From: Alcaligenaceae bacterium
Lineage (GTDB): Bacteria > Pseudomonadota > Gammaproteobacteria > Burkholderiales > Burkholderiaceae_B
Direction of reading: 5' to 3'
Length of the DNA: 64,000 nucleotides
Assembly: GCA_947378965.1 (NCBI GenBank)
Contig: CANCMG010000001.1
Span: forward strand, 62,001 to 126,000
Below, one piece after another: positions 8,248-16,206 of the stretch; positions within the stretch are counted from its first letter, which is position 1; each line of letters starts with the position of its first letter. The notes under the pieces were generated by a model. It searched no databases. It was not told the origin of the DNA and was given only the letters and a program-made list of their open reading frames with translations. The position numbers and the translations under genes are program-made.

Positions 8248-9471
8248 TCAAGCCCGCTGAAGCACCGCGCCACAAGCAAGCAACGCATCGATCTCAGTTT
8301 GCGACAGACCAAACTCAATCAGAATCTGACAACTGTGCTCGCCGAGCGCTGGTGGCCCATAGCGTACGCGCGACTGCGCATCGCGATCACCCGCAGCAAA
8401 GCCTGGCATCCGCACCAACCCCGCCACCGAACTATGGGTGTCGACAATCACACCGTTGTGTGCGAGTTGAGGTGATTGCATCACCATGTTGTAGTCAGCA
8501 ATCGGGCCACAAATAATATCAGCCGCCTCAAACAGCTCTTGCCACTCAAACGATGTTTTATGTGCCAGCAATACTGTCAACTCTTTCATTAAGGCATCGC
8601 GATTGGCGACACGCTTTGGAATCGTCGCAAAATCAGGGTGCGTCGCCAGCGCAGGCTTTTGTAGTAAGTCACACAGCGCGAGCCAGCGATCATCGTGGTA
8701 CGCCGCAATCATGATCCAGCCGTCTTTCGTAGGATACGCTTCGTTAGGCGCCGAGTATGGCGCTGCGGTCCCCGTGCGCAAGGGCAGTTCGTCACTCGAC
8801 AGATAAGAGGCCACGGCCGAACCCTGCAACATCAAGGCGCTGTTGTACAACGAAAAATCAAGATGCTGACCCTGCCCCGTCGCCTCGCGCACACGCAACG
8901 CTGCAAGCACAGCCGAGGTCGAGATAAAGCCGGTGACCATATCCACGGCGGGCACCAACACTTTCATCGGTGGTGAGTTCGCATCACCAATATTACTCAT
9001 CAGGCCAGAGACTGCCTGAACAATGCCATCGACTCCCGCCTTATCGCGCCAAGGTCCCGTCTGACCGTAGGCTGAAACTGACCCAAAAATCAAACCACGG
9101 TTGAGCGCCTGCAAGGTCGCGAAGCCCACACCGAGCTTATCCATCACACCCGGTCGAAAGCTTTCAAGCACGATATCGGACTGCGCAGCCATGCGCTTGA
9201 TCAACGCAACGCCCTCTGGTTTTTTTAAATCAACCGAGAGCGAACGCTTATTGCGATTAAAGCTCATCGATACAACCGACTCACCTTCTTGCCAGGGTGG
9301 GCCCAGCTTTCTACCAATATCACCGCCGGGCGATTCAACTTTGATGACCTCGGCACCCATGTCACCAAGCTGCATACCGATCAATGGACCTGCGCCGATC
9401 TGCGTGAAATCGAGTACTTTGATACCACTCAAAGCATGATTGATATTCACACCCTCTGCGTTGCTCATCAC
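8248..9471 (-). CDS. CaiB/BaiF family (class III) CoA transferase
   Basis: A 407-residue cytoplasmic enzyme that moves CoA between carboxylates. Family marks are 'LDFTQIGAGPLIGMQLGDMGAEVIKVE' near the N-terminus, 'NRNKRSLSVDLK', the catalytic aspartate D177 in 'PAVDMVTG', and 'GQGQHLDFSLYNS'. It lies between the Bug receptor and the AcuI-like reductase. This suggests that the imported or oxidised acid is activated to its CoA ester and then reduced. Donor and acceptor are unknown. Confidence 0.9.
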   Translation of the reverse strand: MMSNAEGVNINHALSGIKVLDFTQIGAGPLIGMQLGDMGAEVIKVESPGGDIGRKLGPPWQEGESVVSMSFNRNKRSLSVDLKKPEGVALIKRMAAQSDIVLESFRPGVMDKLGVGFATLQALNRGLIFGSVSAYGQTGPWRDKAGVDGIVQAVSGLMSNIGDANSPPMKVLVPAVDMVTGFISTSAVLAALRVREATGQGQHLDFSLYNSALMLQGSAVASYLSSDELPLRTGTAAPYSAPNEAYPTKDGWIMIAAYHDDRWLALCDLLQKPALATHPDFATIPKRVANRDALMKELTVLLAHKTSFEWQELFEAADIICGPIADYNMVMQSPQLAHNGVIVDTHSSVAGLVRMPGFAAGDRDAQSRVRYGPPALGEHSCQILIEFGLSQTEIDALLACGAVLQRA

Positions 9472-9507
9472 TGTTTCCTGCTGTATTGATCTGTCAAAGC
9501 GGTGACC

Positions 9508-10563
9508 TTATTTCTCAAGTTTGAAACCCATGGCTTTGATTGTTTTTTGCCAAAACAGTAAGTCACGTTTCAGCATTTCATTCATCTGCTGTGGATTCAA
9601 ATACGTCACAATAAAACCCTGACCCGTTAACCGATCACGAAGGACAGGGTCAGCCAAGGCACGCGAAAACTCGAGAGAGAGTCTTTCGACAATATCTGCA
9701 GGCGTGTTTGCAGGGGCAAGGATCGAATACCACAGCGGCGCATCAAACCCTGGCAACGCCGCCTCGGCGATGGTTGGAACCGACGGCATCGCAGCCGAAC
9801 GTTCTGGTGTCGTCACGCCAAGGGCTCGCAGTTTACCCGCCTTAACCAGCCCATCCAGTGAGGCCATCGTGCCAATTGCGCTCTGCACTTGCCCACCGAC
9901 TAAGTCAGCAATCGCGGGGCCAGTCCCTTTATAGGGCACATGCGTAACCTGCACGCCGGCCGAGTAATTAAATAGTTCAAACGCGATGTGCTGAGCGGTA
10001 CCCGAGCCAGGAGTCCCGTGATTGAATTTTCCAGGGTTCGCTTTAACCAAGGCGATGAATTCTTTCAAGTTCTGCACGGGCACCGAGGGATGCACAACCA
10101 ACACCATCGGGACTGAAGCAATCTGGGCTACGGTAACAAAATCTTTTTCAATATCAAACGGTACTTTGTTATCCAGCCAAGGGTTGATCGTGATTTGATT
10201 GGCTGCGATCAACATCGTGTAACCGTCCGGGGCTGAACGTGCAACAAACTCAGCTCCGATATTACCTCCAGCGCCGCCCTTATTTTCAACAACAACACTC
10301 TGTCCTAAACCTTCTGACAAGAGTGGAGCGAGCGCACGCGCCAAAATATCGTTGCCGCCGCCAGGAGGAAAAGGCACGACAAAACGTATCGATCGCTCTG
10401 GAAACTTTGTCGTCGTTTGGGCTAGAGACTGCTGCGCTATCACAATGCCAATCAGCGCCATCACAGTCACGCCGAATCGTGCTAACCGAGACCCCAAATC
10501 GAAACGCCGTGCGGCTTGCGCTTCAGGTTGAGAGACTACGTTTATATCTTGAGTCATATTCAC
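9508..10563 (-). CDS. Bug/TctC-family solute receptor
   Basis: A 351-residue periplasmic receptor. The family signature 'IRFVVPFPPGGGNDILARAL' is followed by 'VVVENKGGAGGNIGAEFVA' and 'PDGYTMLIA'. The signal segment is unusually far from the start: about 30 mostly polar residues precede the hydrophobic stretch ending at 'SLAQ' (about residue 49). A later start is possible but no better one is obvious. No TctA/TctB permease is nearby. Its position before the CoA transferase suggests it senses or delivers that pathway's substrate. Confidence 0.88.
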   Translation of the reverse strand: MNMTQDINVVSQPEAQAARRFDLGSRLARFGVTVMALIGIVIAQQSLAQTTTKFPERSIRFVVPFPPGGGNDILARALAPLLSEGLGQSVVVENKGGAGGNIGAEFVARSAPDGYTMLIAANQITINPWLDNKVPFDIEKDFVTVAQIASVPMVLVVHPSVPVQNLKEFIALVKANPGKFNHGTPGSGTAQHIAFELFNYSAGVQVTHVPYKGTGPAIADLVGGQVQSAIGTMASLDGLVKAGKLRALGVTTPERSAAMPSVPTIAEAALPGFDAPLWYSILAPANTPADIVERLSLEFSRALADPVLRDRLTGQGFIVTYLNPQQMNEMLKRDLLFWQKTIKAMGFKLEK

Positions 10564-10600
10564 CCCTTTTTTTGCACGACTGCATCATTAACAGCTGAAA

Positions 10601-11503
10601 TTAAGTCGCACGCGTTGACTTAGGCAGGGTGCCTAAGATAATTCCGGCAATAATCAAAACAGTCGCAATCAACAGAGCCGTCCCTAGCACTTCGCCTAAA
10701 AACAAACTCGCGCAGAACAGACCAATCAGCGGCACCCCAAGCAAGCCCATCGATACAGCCGCTGCGGGCAAATCTCGGCTCACAATATTCATTAGCCAGT
10801 ACGCAACGCCGTTTCCGAATAAGCCGCAAAATCCTACCAAGAGCACCATCTCTAGCGACCACGTAACCTGTGGTATCCCCTCTAAGGCAAAGGCTAATAT
10901 CACCTGTGTCACACCACCTAACAACATCTGCCAAGGTAATAACGAAAAAAGCGGTGTCACCCATTTATGCGCGCGCCCGTACACGATTGAGATCGCCCAC
11001 AGCAGCGCGCCTAACAACACAAAGCCATGGCCAATCAAAACATTGCGATCAGTCCAATCCATTGCGCTTGGCTGCAAAATCAGGATCAGCCCAGACATGC
11101 CGATGACTAAGCCCAGAATTCGACGTAGCGTGAAGGGCTCGTTCAAAAACAACCAAGCTGCAGGCAACACCCACAGTGGCGTCGTGTAAGCCAACACGAT
11201 GGATTTTCCGGCTGGCAGGTACTGCAGGCCTACGCTGACCAACACCGAAAACCCAACCATGTGCAGCCAGCCAATACTAAAAATAATGGGTAGGTCGGCT
11301 CGCACCGGAATGCGTAATTTTTTTGTAACCAAGCACACCACAAAAAAGATGATGCACATCGGCACTAACCTAAACGCCGTGACCCAAACTGGGGACACAA
11401 ATTCAAGAGACTTTTTAGCAGCGATCCAGTTCACCCCCCAGATCACCACCAGCAGCGCCAGCAACAGAATGGCACGACGCCGGCGCGTCGCCTCAGACTG
11501 CAT
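10601..11503 (-). CDS. EamA/DMT-family transporter
   Basis: An inner-membrane protein of about 300 residues with ten hydrophobic segments forming two EamA repeats ('LLLALLVVIWGVNWIAAKKS' opens the first). DMT proteins usually export metabolites. I chose the ATG at 11503 (MQSEATRRRR), which overlaps the preceding hydrolase by 11 bp and puts positive charge before the first helix. An in-frame start at 11533 would extend the overlap to 41 bp. It may export a product of the hydroxylase operon, but this is only positional inference. Confidence 0.85.
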   Translation of the reverse strand: MQSEATRRRRAILLLALLVVIWGVNWIAAKKSLEFVSPVWVTAFRLVPMCIIFFVVCLVTKKLRIPVRADLPIIFSIGWLHMVGFSVLVSVGLQYLPAGKSIVLAYTTPLWVLPAAWLFLNEPFTLRRILGLVIGMSGLILILQPSAMDWTDRNVLIGHGFVLLGALLWAISIVYGRAHKWVTPLFSLLPWQMLLGGVTQVILAFALEGIPQVTWSLEMVLLVGFCGLFGNGVAYWLMNIVSRDLPAAAVSMGLLGVPLIGLFCASLFLGEVLGTALLIATVLIIAGIILGTLPKSTRAT

Positions 11504-12377
11504 CAGTATCGTAGCGAAAGCCACCCGCGGCATTTGGCTCGATTCGTCCGATCGTTGGAGCAGGAAAATGAGCCGGGAATATCAGATTGCCACTGCCCGC
11601 ATGCTTTTCGATTAAGGCTGTTCGCGAGACGCGTGCCAGAGTTTGATCTGCGTCGGCTGTGGTCGACATTTCGGGATAGCGCAACTGAATCTGATGATGA
11701 ATCACGTCACCTGTTAACACGCCGCGCTGACCTTCAGACTCAAGATTAATCACAATGTTGCCAGGCGTGTGCCCATGACAGGGCTCGATCGACATCCCGC
11801 TATCGACTTCATAGTCATCGTCGATTAACACAGCTTGCTTGGCCCGTACGATTGGGTCGATACTGTCTTCAAAGGCCTGGGTGTGCGTATCTTTTTTGCC
11901 GCTGCGATAAGTCGCATCGGCCTGATCATATTCAGTTTTTGACATGAGGTACTTTGCATTTGGAAAGGTTGGCTTCCAAACCCCATCGACCAGACGGGTG
12001 TTCCAGCCTACGTGATCCCAATGCAGGTGTGTACACATCACATAATCGACCTCTTCAGGCTTAACCTTTGCCCGAGCGAGAGCCCCCATAAAATCATTAT
12101 TCATTTTATGAAAACCAGGGCGCAACGGGCGCTCTTTGTCGTTACCGCAGCATGAATCCACCAAGATTGTGAAGCGGCCGGTTTTTACAACAAACGAGTG
12201 AAAGCTCATTTGAAGCCTGCCCTCGGTCGTCAGTTGACCACCAGGCAACTCACGTAAACAAGTCGTCAACATGTCTTGCGTTAAATCTGGGAAAAAATCG
12301 CGCGCAGGTGCATAGGGGCGCTCGACTTCAACCACCCTTTCGACCAGATACCGACCAACTTTAGTAACAGCCATCAT
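11493..12377 (-). CDS. MBL-fold metallo-hydrolase
   Basis: A 294-residue metallo-beta-lactamase-fold enzyme. The zinc motif HLHWDH is complete (H117, H119, D121, H122 in CTHLHWDHVGWN), with a later 'CHGHTPGN' histidine and 'LTGDVIHH' aspartate. There is no signal peptide, so it is cytoplasmic. The lactonase-like layout would suit hydrolysis of a lactone or ester formed after hydroxylation, but MBL proteins are too varied to assign. It lies between coxG and the DMT transporter. Confidence 0.85.
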   Translation of the reverse strand: MMAVTKVGRYLVERVVEVERPYAPARDFFPDLTQDMLTTCLRELPGGQLTTEGRLQMSFHSFVVKTGRFTILVDSCCGNDKERPLRPGFHKMNNDFMGALARAKVKPEEVDYVMCTHLHWDHVGWNTRLVDGVWKPTFPNAKYLMSKTEYDQADATYRSGKKDTHTQAFEDSIDPIVRAKQAVLIDDDYEVDSGMSIEPCHGHTPGNIVINLESEGQRGVLTGDVIHHQIQLRYPEMSTTADADQTLARVSRTALIEKHAGSGNLIFPAHFPAPTIGRIEPNAAGGFRYDTDAV

Positions 12378-12464
12378 TTCGCCCCTTGGTTTTATTTTTA
12401 GATAGTGTGAGCGTCACTGTATTGCTTCGATATCTTCTAGTCAAACCGGTCGGTCGGGCTCTGG

Positions 12465-13076
12465 TTAGCGCCTGACATACCAAGTGAGCAAGGCCACCGC
12501 CACGACTGCCACGGTGATCCATACTAAGCGCTGAGTATTAGGAGCGCTAGGCGTTGCACCCTGACTGGCTGCAATGGGCGCTGTGGCTTGAATAGCGTCG
12601 CCCTGAGCACTAGCAACGTCGACACCGGCAAATTTATCTTGTAGTGCCTCCTCAAACCGTTTGAAAAAATCTTCGGCTAGAGACTTTGCCACCCCATCAA
12701 TCAGGCGTTGTCCAAGTTGGGCGATTTTTCCGCCGACCTTTGAATGAACGGTGTACTTCAGCTCACACCCACCCTCGCGAGGTATCAATTCGACCTTTGA
12801 TTCGCCTTGTCCAAACCCAGCGACGCCACCTTGCGCCTCAAACTGCAGGGCATACGACTCCGGAGCCTGGATATCTGCCAACTTAACCTTGCCATTGAAC
12901 TTCGCTGAAACGGGGCCGATCTTGACCGCTACGGTCACCGCGTATTCGTTTTCAGTCACGAGCTCAAATTTTTCGCACCCAGGAATACACATCTTTAACA
13001 TCGCAGGATCGTTGAGCGAATCCCAAGCCTGTTGTTGCGACACTGCTAGCGCGCGGCTACCTTGCATATCCATCAT
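12465..13076 (-). CDS. coxG: CoxG-type SRPBCC protein with C-terminal membrane anchor
   Basis: A 203-residue protein. The N-terminal 145 residues match the CoxG/SRPBCC domain ('AWDSLNDPAMLKMCIPGCE', 'GPVSAKFNGKVKL', 'YTVHSKVGGKIAQLGQRLI'). A Pro/Ala-rich linker leads to a single helix near residues 182-200 (VWITVAVVAVALLTWYV). CoxG is known to recruit molybdenum CO dehydrogenase to the cytoplasmic membrane, so this protein probably anchors the hydroxylase encoded upstream. It is 18 bp after the CoxE-like gene. Confidence 0.88.
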   Translation of the reverse strand: MMDMQGSRALAVSQQQAWDSLNDPAMLKMCIPGCEKFELVTENEYAVTVAVKIGPVSAKFNGKVKLADIQAPESYALQFEAQGGVAGFGQGESKVELIPREGGCELKYTVHSKVGGKIAQLGQRLIDGVAKSLAEDFFKRFEEALQDKFAGVDVASAQGDAIQATAPIAASQGATPSAPNTQRLVWITVAVVAVALLTWYVRR

Positions 13077-13094
13077 ATTCTCTCGAAAAAATAA

Positions 13095-14270
13095 CTACCT
13101 TTTTACAAGCTTTGCTAAGTGACGTGCCAAATCTTCTAATTGCGCAAGATTGTGAATCGCTAGCATGCCATCTGCTTTTTTTTGTAATACCGCGGGCCCG
13201 CGTGCGCTGGGCTGATATTCGTCAAAGCGCAGCATAGGGTTTAACCATAACAGACTACGACAGTTGCGTTTCAGCCAGTCTAACTCAGCGGCCAGTTGTT
13301 CTGAACTACCCGTATCTAAGCCATCACTAATCAGCAAGACAACCGTACGGCGCCCGACCAGTTGACGGTTTTGCGTACGTCGTAACTCAGCAAGCGACCC
13401 ACCGATCTGCGTGCCACCTGCAAAGTCACTAATCAAACGATTGGCACCCTCTAACATCGCATCGGTGTCAGTCAATCGAAACACGGGATTTAAATTAGTC
13501 AAGTGATTGCCAAACGCAAAGACTGAGCGCGCTACCCGCTCGGTGCTTTGATGCAAAAAAGCAAGCATCAATCTTGCATAGCGCTCCATCGAGCCCGACA
13601 CGTCAATCAATAGCAACACCGGCAACGGCTCACGCCGCCGAGAGAGATAGGGCATGGCGAGTATTTCGCCGTCATAGCGGGCCGACTCGCGTAAGGTTCG
13701 CCGCCAATCCAGTCGAGCACCGTGCGAGGCACTTTGCAGACGCCGCGCCTTGAGCTGCGGCCATGGCAGCGCGATCTCGCGCGCAAGTCGCTCAACCAAG
13801 CGAAACTCACTTGCGCTTAGACTTTCAAAATCGGCATGTCTTAAACGTTCGCGGTCACTGGCCGACAGCGCGGCATCGAACTGAATTTTTTCTTCTTCTC
13901 TAGGCTGAGAGTTGACCGCTGCACGTACCGCCGCCAGCGCCTCTTGCGCTCGGGCAAGACGCTTAGGCTTTGGTGCTGCCTCGGTTGTCTTGGGCAACAT
14001 CTGCGCCAACAACTGTTGCGTCAACTCTGGGTTACGAAAATAGGCATCGAATAATTGCTCAAATACTGCTTGATCTTGTTGGCGACACACGAGCGTTGCT
14101 TGCAAAGCCGCACACAAGTCTGCCTTTGCCTCGATACCCACCAAGAGGGCAGCCTGCAAACCTAGCCCAATGCGTGCGCTATCCATTGGCAGTCCAGCGC
14201 GTCTGAGCGTTCGCCCAAAGCCGATGATGTTCTCAGCCATCTTGCCGCTACGCGCGTCACCGAGTTGCAT
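13095..14270 (-). CDS. coxE: CoxE-type VWA-domain protein
   Basis: A 391-residue cytoplasmic protein with a C-terminal von Willebrand A domain. The metal-binding DxSxS motif is present in LLIDVSGSMERYARL, and 'LLISDGLDTG' supplies the later aspartate. Together with the MoxR-type ATPase upstream it forms a CoxD/CoxE pair, known to mature the active site of molybdenum CO dehydrogenase. I chose the ATG at 14270, preceded by GAGAG at good spacing; GTG codons at 14276 and 14273 are alternatives. Confidence 0.87.
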   Translation of the reverse strand: MQLGDARSGKMAENIIGFGRTLRRAGLPMDSARIGLGLQAALLVGIEAKADLCAALQATLVCRQQDQAVFEQLFDAYFRNPELTQQLLAQMLPKTTEAAPKPKRLARAQEALAAVRAAVNSQPREEEKIQFDAALSASDRERLRHADFESLSASEFRLVERLAREIALPWPQLKARRLQSASHGARLDWRRTLRESARYDGEILAMPYLSRRREPLPVLLLIDVSGSMERYARLMLAFLHQSTERVARSVFAFGNHLTNLNPVFRLTDTDAMLEGANRLISDFAGGTQIGGSLAELRRTQNRQLVGRRTVVLLISDGLDTGSSEQLAAELDWLKRNCRSLLWLNPMLRFDEYQPSARGPAVLQKKADGMLAIHNLAQLEDLARHLAKLVKR

Positions 14271-14309
14271 CACCACTCTCTGTACAGTAATCGCGTATTC
14301 AGCATGGCG

Positions 14310-15227
14310 CTAGCTTGAAGGGGCAGAGTCTGGGTCAGGCTGTAGCAGAGCGTCAAGCATCGGTTCAAGCGCTGCAATATCCTCACGCTGTTTAAACAAG
14401 ATTCCCACAGTGTTCTGCACCACCTCAGGGTCAAGCGCCAGTGTGTTCAGCGCAACGAGCGCGCGGGCCCATTCAACACTTTCAGCAATCCCTGGGCTGC
14501 GACTAAAGGCGCTCGCGAAAGGTGCGCTACGCAGGCGTGCAACAAAGGTGGCGACCTGCTGGGAGAGCGCCTCGCCGGCCTGCGGTACTTGTGCCTGCAC
14601 GATCGAGAGTTCGCGTTCGCGATCTGGATAGTCCAGCCATTGATACAGGCAGCGTCGTTTGACAGCATCGTTTAAATCACGCGTGCGGTTACTGGTCAAA
14701 ATTGTGACGGGTGCAGACGCAGCCTGAATGGTTCCAAACTCAGGGATGCTGATTTGAAATTCGCCTAGGTACTCAAGCAAAAAGGCTTCGAAGGGGGCAT
14801 CGGCACGGTCGACTTCATCAATCAGCAATACCGCGCCTGGTGCGGGCGCTTCGAGCGCTTGTAATAACGGTCGCCTGATTAAGTACTTCTCTTGATAAAT
14901 CTCGTGCTCGAGTTGATCGGAATTCGTGCCTTCAGGCTGCGCGCGCATATGCATCAACTGCGCAGCGTGGTTCCACTCGTAGAGCGCCTCGCGCTGTTCC
15001 ATGCCGTCGTAGCATTGCAAACGAATCAGTGGGCGGGCCAAGACCTTTGACAGCGCTTTTGCTAATTCAGTTTTACCGACCCCGGGCTCACCTTCAAGCA
15101 GCAATGGCTTCTGTAAGCGCAAACTTAAAAAGACAGCGGTCGCTAAGCGCCTGTCTGCCTGATAGCCCACGGCCGCCAGTGCTTCGATCAATGCGTCGAT
15201 AGAATCAACGCCAAGCGTGCCCGTCAT
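14310..15227 (-). CDS. coxD: CoxD-type MoxR AAA+ ATPase
   Basis: A 305-residue AAA+ ATPase. Walker A is GEPGVGKTELAKAL, Walker B is AVLLIDEVDRAD, and 'LTSNRTRDLNDAVKRRCLYQW' holds sensor 1 and the arginine finger region. CoxD is the chaperone for insertion of sulfur and copper in form I CO dehydrogenase; in form II systems its job is less clear. I chose the ATG at 15227 because AGGAAG lies just upstream; the in-frame start at 15266 lacks such a site. A structured 172-bp gap separates it from coxM. Confidence 0.88.
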   Translation of the reverse strand: MTGTLGVDSIDALIEALAAVGYQADRRLATAVFLSLRLQKPLLLEGEPGVGKTELAKALSKVLARPLIRLQCYDGMEQREALYEWNHAAQLMHMRAQPEGTNSDQLEHEIYQEKYLIRRPLLQALEAPAPGAVLLIDEVDRADAPFEAFLLEYLGEFQISIPEFGTIQAASAPVTILTSNRTRDLNDAVKRRCLYQWLDYPDRERELSIVQAQVPQAGEALSQQVATFVARLRSAPFASAFSRSPGIAESVEWARALVALNTLALDPEVVQNTVGILFKQREDIAALEPMLDALLQPDPDSAPSS

Positions 15228-15256
15228 GTTTCTTCCTAAAAACTCAGTACGACGCT

Positions 15257-15356
15257 TGGGTCGCAAGGGTTCAGATGAGAACCCCGCGGACCCACAGCGA
15301 TCACCACCCTCTCAGAACTGGGCGATGAAGCCTCAGTCGTAGCAACACGCTGAGGC
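15257..15356 (-). other. Structured intergenic segment between coxM and coxD
   Basis: Nested stems are visible: TGGGTC (15257-15262) pairs with GACCCA (15289-15294), enclosing GGGTTC (15267-15272) paired with GAACCC (15279-15284). A second hairpin follows, GCCTCAG (15330-15336) with CTGAGGC (15350-15356). No U-tract follows on the minus strand. I infer an RNA-processing or attenuation site that separates expression of the enzyme subunits from the accessory genes, or an intergenic repeat of the genome. Confidence 0.4.
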
Positions 15357-15399
15357 CACAAGCCCCTAAAGCTCGAGGCGTCTTGAACAAGCCAACGTT

Positions 15400-16191
15400 T
15401 TAGCTCAGCGCGTCTTGAACGGCCTTGCGCGTTTGCACTTTGATTAACTGCGCACGGTATTCGGCCGAAGCGTGAATATCGCTATTGAGTTCAGACGCAT
15501 CAATTGCCACACCAGCAACAGACTCTGGCGCGAATTGTTTTGCTAACGCGGCTTCAAGTCCTGCATGTCGAAACACGCCGTTGGCCGCGCCCGTGACCGC
15601 CACGCGTGGCCCCTGTGCTGTATCAGCCACAAACACACCGACCATCGCAAATCTCGAGGCGCCCTGCTTAAACTTGGCGTAAGACGCGCGTTTGGGGATT
15701 GGAAAACTCACTGCAGTAATCAGTTCGCCCTCTTTCAAAGCAGTCGCGTACATGCCCAAAAAGAAATCATCGGCTGCAATCTTGCGCGTGGTCGTGTGAA
15801 TGGTTGCCCCCAAGGCCATTGCTGCGCTGGGGTAACAAGCGGCAGGATCATTATTTGCGACCGAGCCACCGAGCGTACCCATCGCGCGCACTTGTCGATC
15901 GCCAATGCCCCCAGCCAACGCAGCCAGCGCTGGAATATGCTGTTTGACCAAAGCATTTTGCTCAACATCACAGTGCTTGGTCATCGCACCAACCACGAGT
16001 TGGTCGCCCTCTTTACGGACCCCGCTTAATTCGCTGATCCGACTCAAATCCACCAATTTCTCAGGCTGCATCAGACGTTGCTTCATTGAGGCAAGCATGG
16101 TCTGTCCGCCGGCAAGTGCCTGGCCACCGGCCTGTACTAGCTTAGCTGCCTCAGCTAATGAAGCAGGACGATCGTATGTGAATGCGTACAT
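15400..16191 (-). CDS. coxM: FAD-binding medium subunit of a xanthine-dehydrogenase-family molybdenum hydroxylase (CoxM type)
   Basis: A 263-residue flavoprotein that takes electrons from the iron-sulfur subunit. Both FAD motifs are visible: AGGQTMLASMKQRL (about residue 27 on) and TLGGSVANNDPAACYP (about residue 107 on). The length is slightly short but normal for the family. It is 15 bp downstream of the large subunit. The gene order small-large-medium is that of form II clusters. Confidence 0.9.
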   Translation of the reverse strand: MYAFTYDRPASLAEAAKLVQAGGQALAGGQTMLASMKQRLMQPEKLVDLSRISELSGVRKEGDQLVVGAMTKHCDVEQNALVKQHIPALAALAGGIGDRQVRAMGTLGGSVANNDPAACYPSAAMALGATIHTTTRKIAADDFFLGMYATALKEGELITAVSFPIPKRASYAKFKQGASRFAMVGVFVADTAQGPRVAVTGAANGVFRHAGLEAALAKQFAPESVAGVAIDASELNSDIHASAEYRAQLIKVQTRKAVQDALS

Positions 16192-16206
16192 GTCGAAATC
16201 CTCTGT

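Noticed and set aside
10629-11189. 186-codon plus-strand open frame
   Set aside because: Antisense to the EamA transporter; its proline/lysine/asparagine-rich text is the mirror of the transporter's codons.
15565-16029. 154-codon plus-strand open frame
   Set aside because: Antisense to the FAD subunit gene; composition is unlike a protein.
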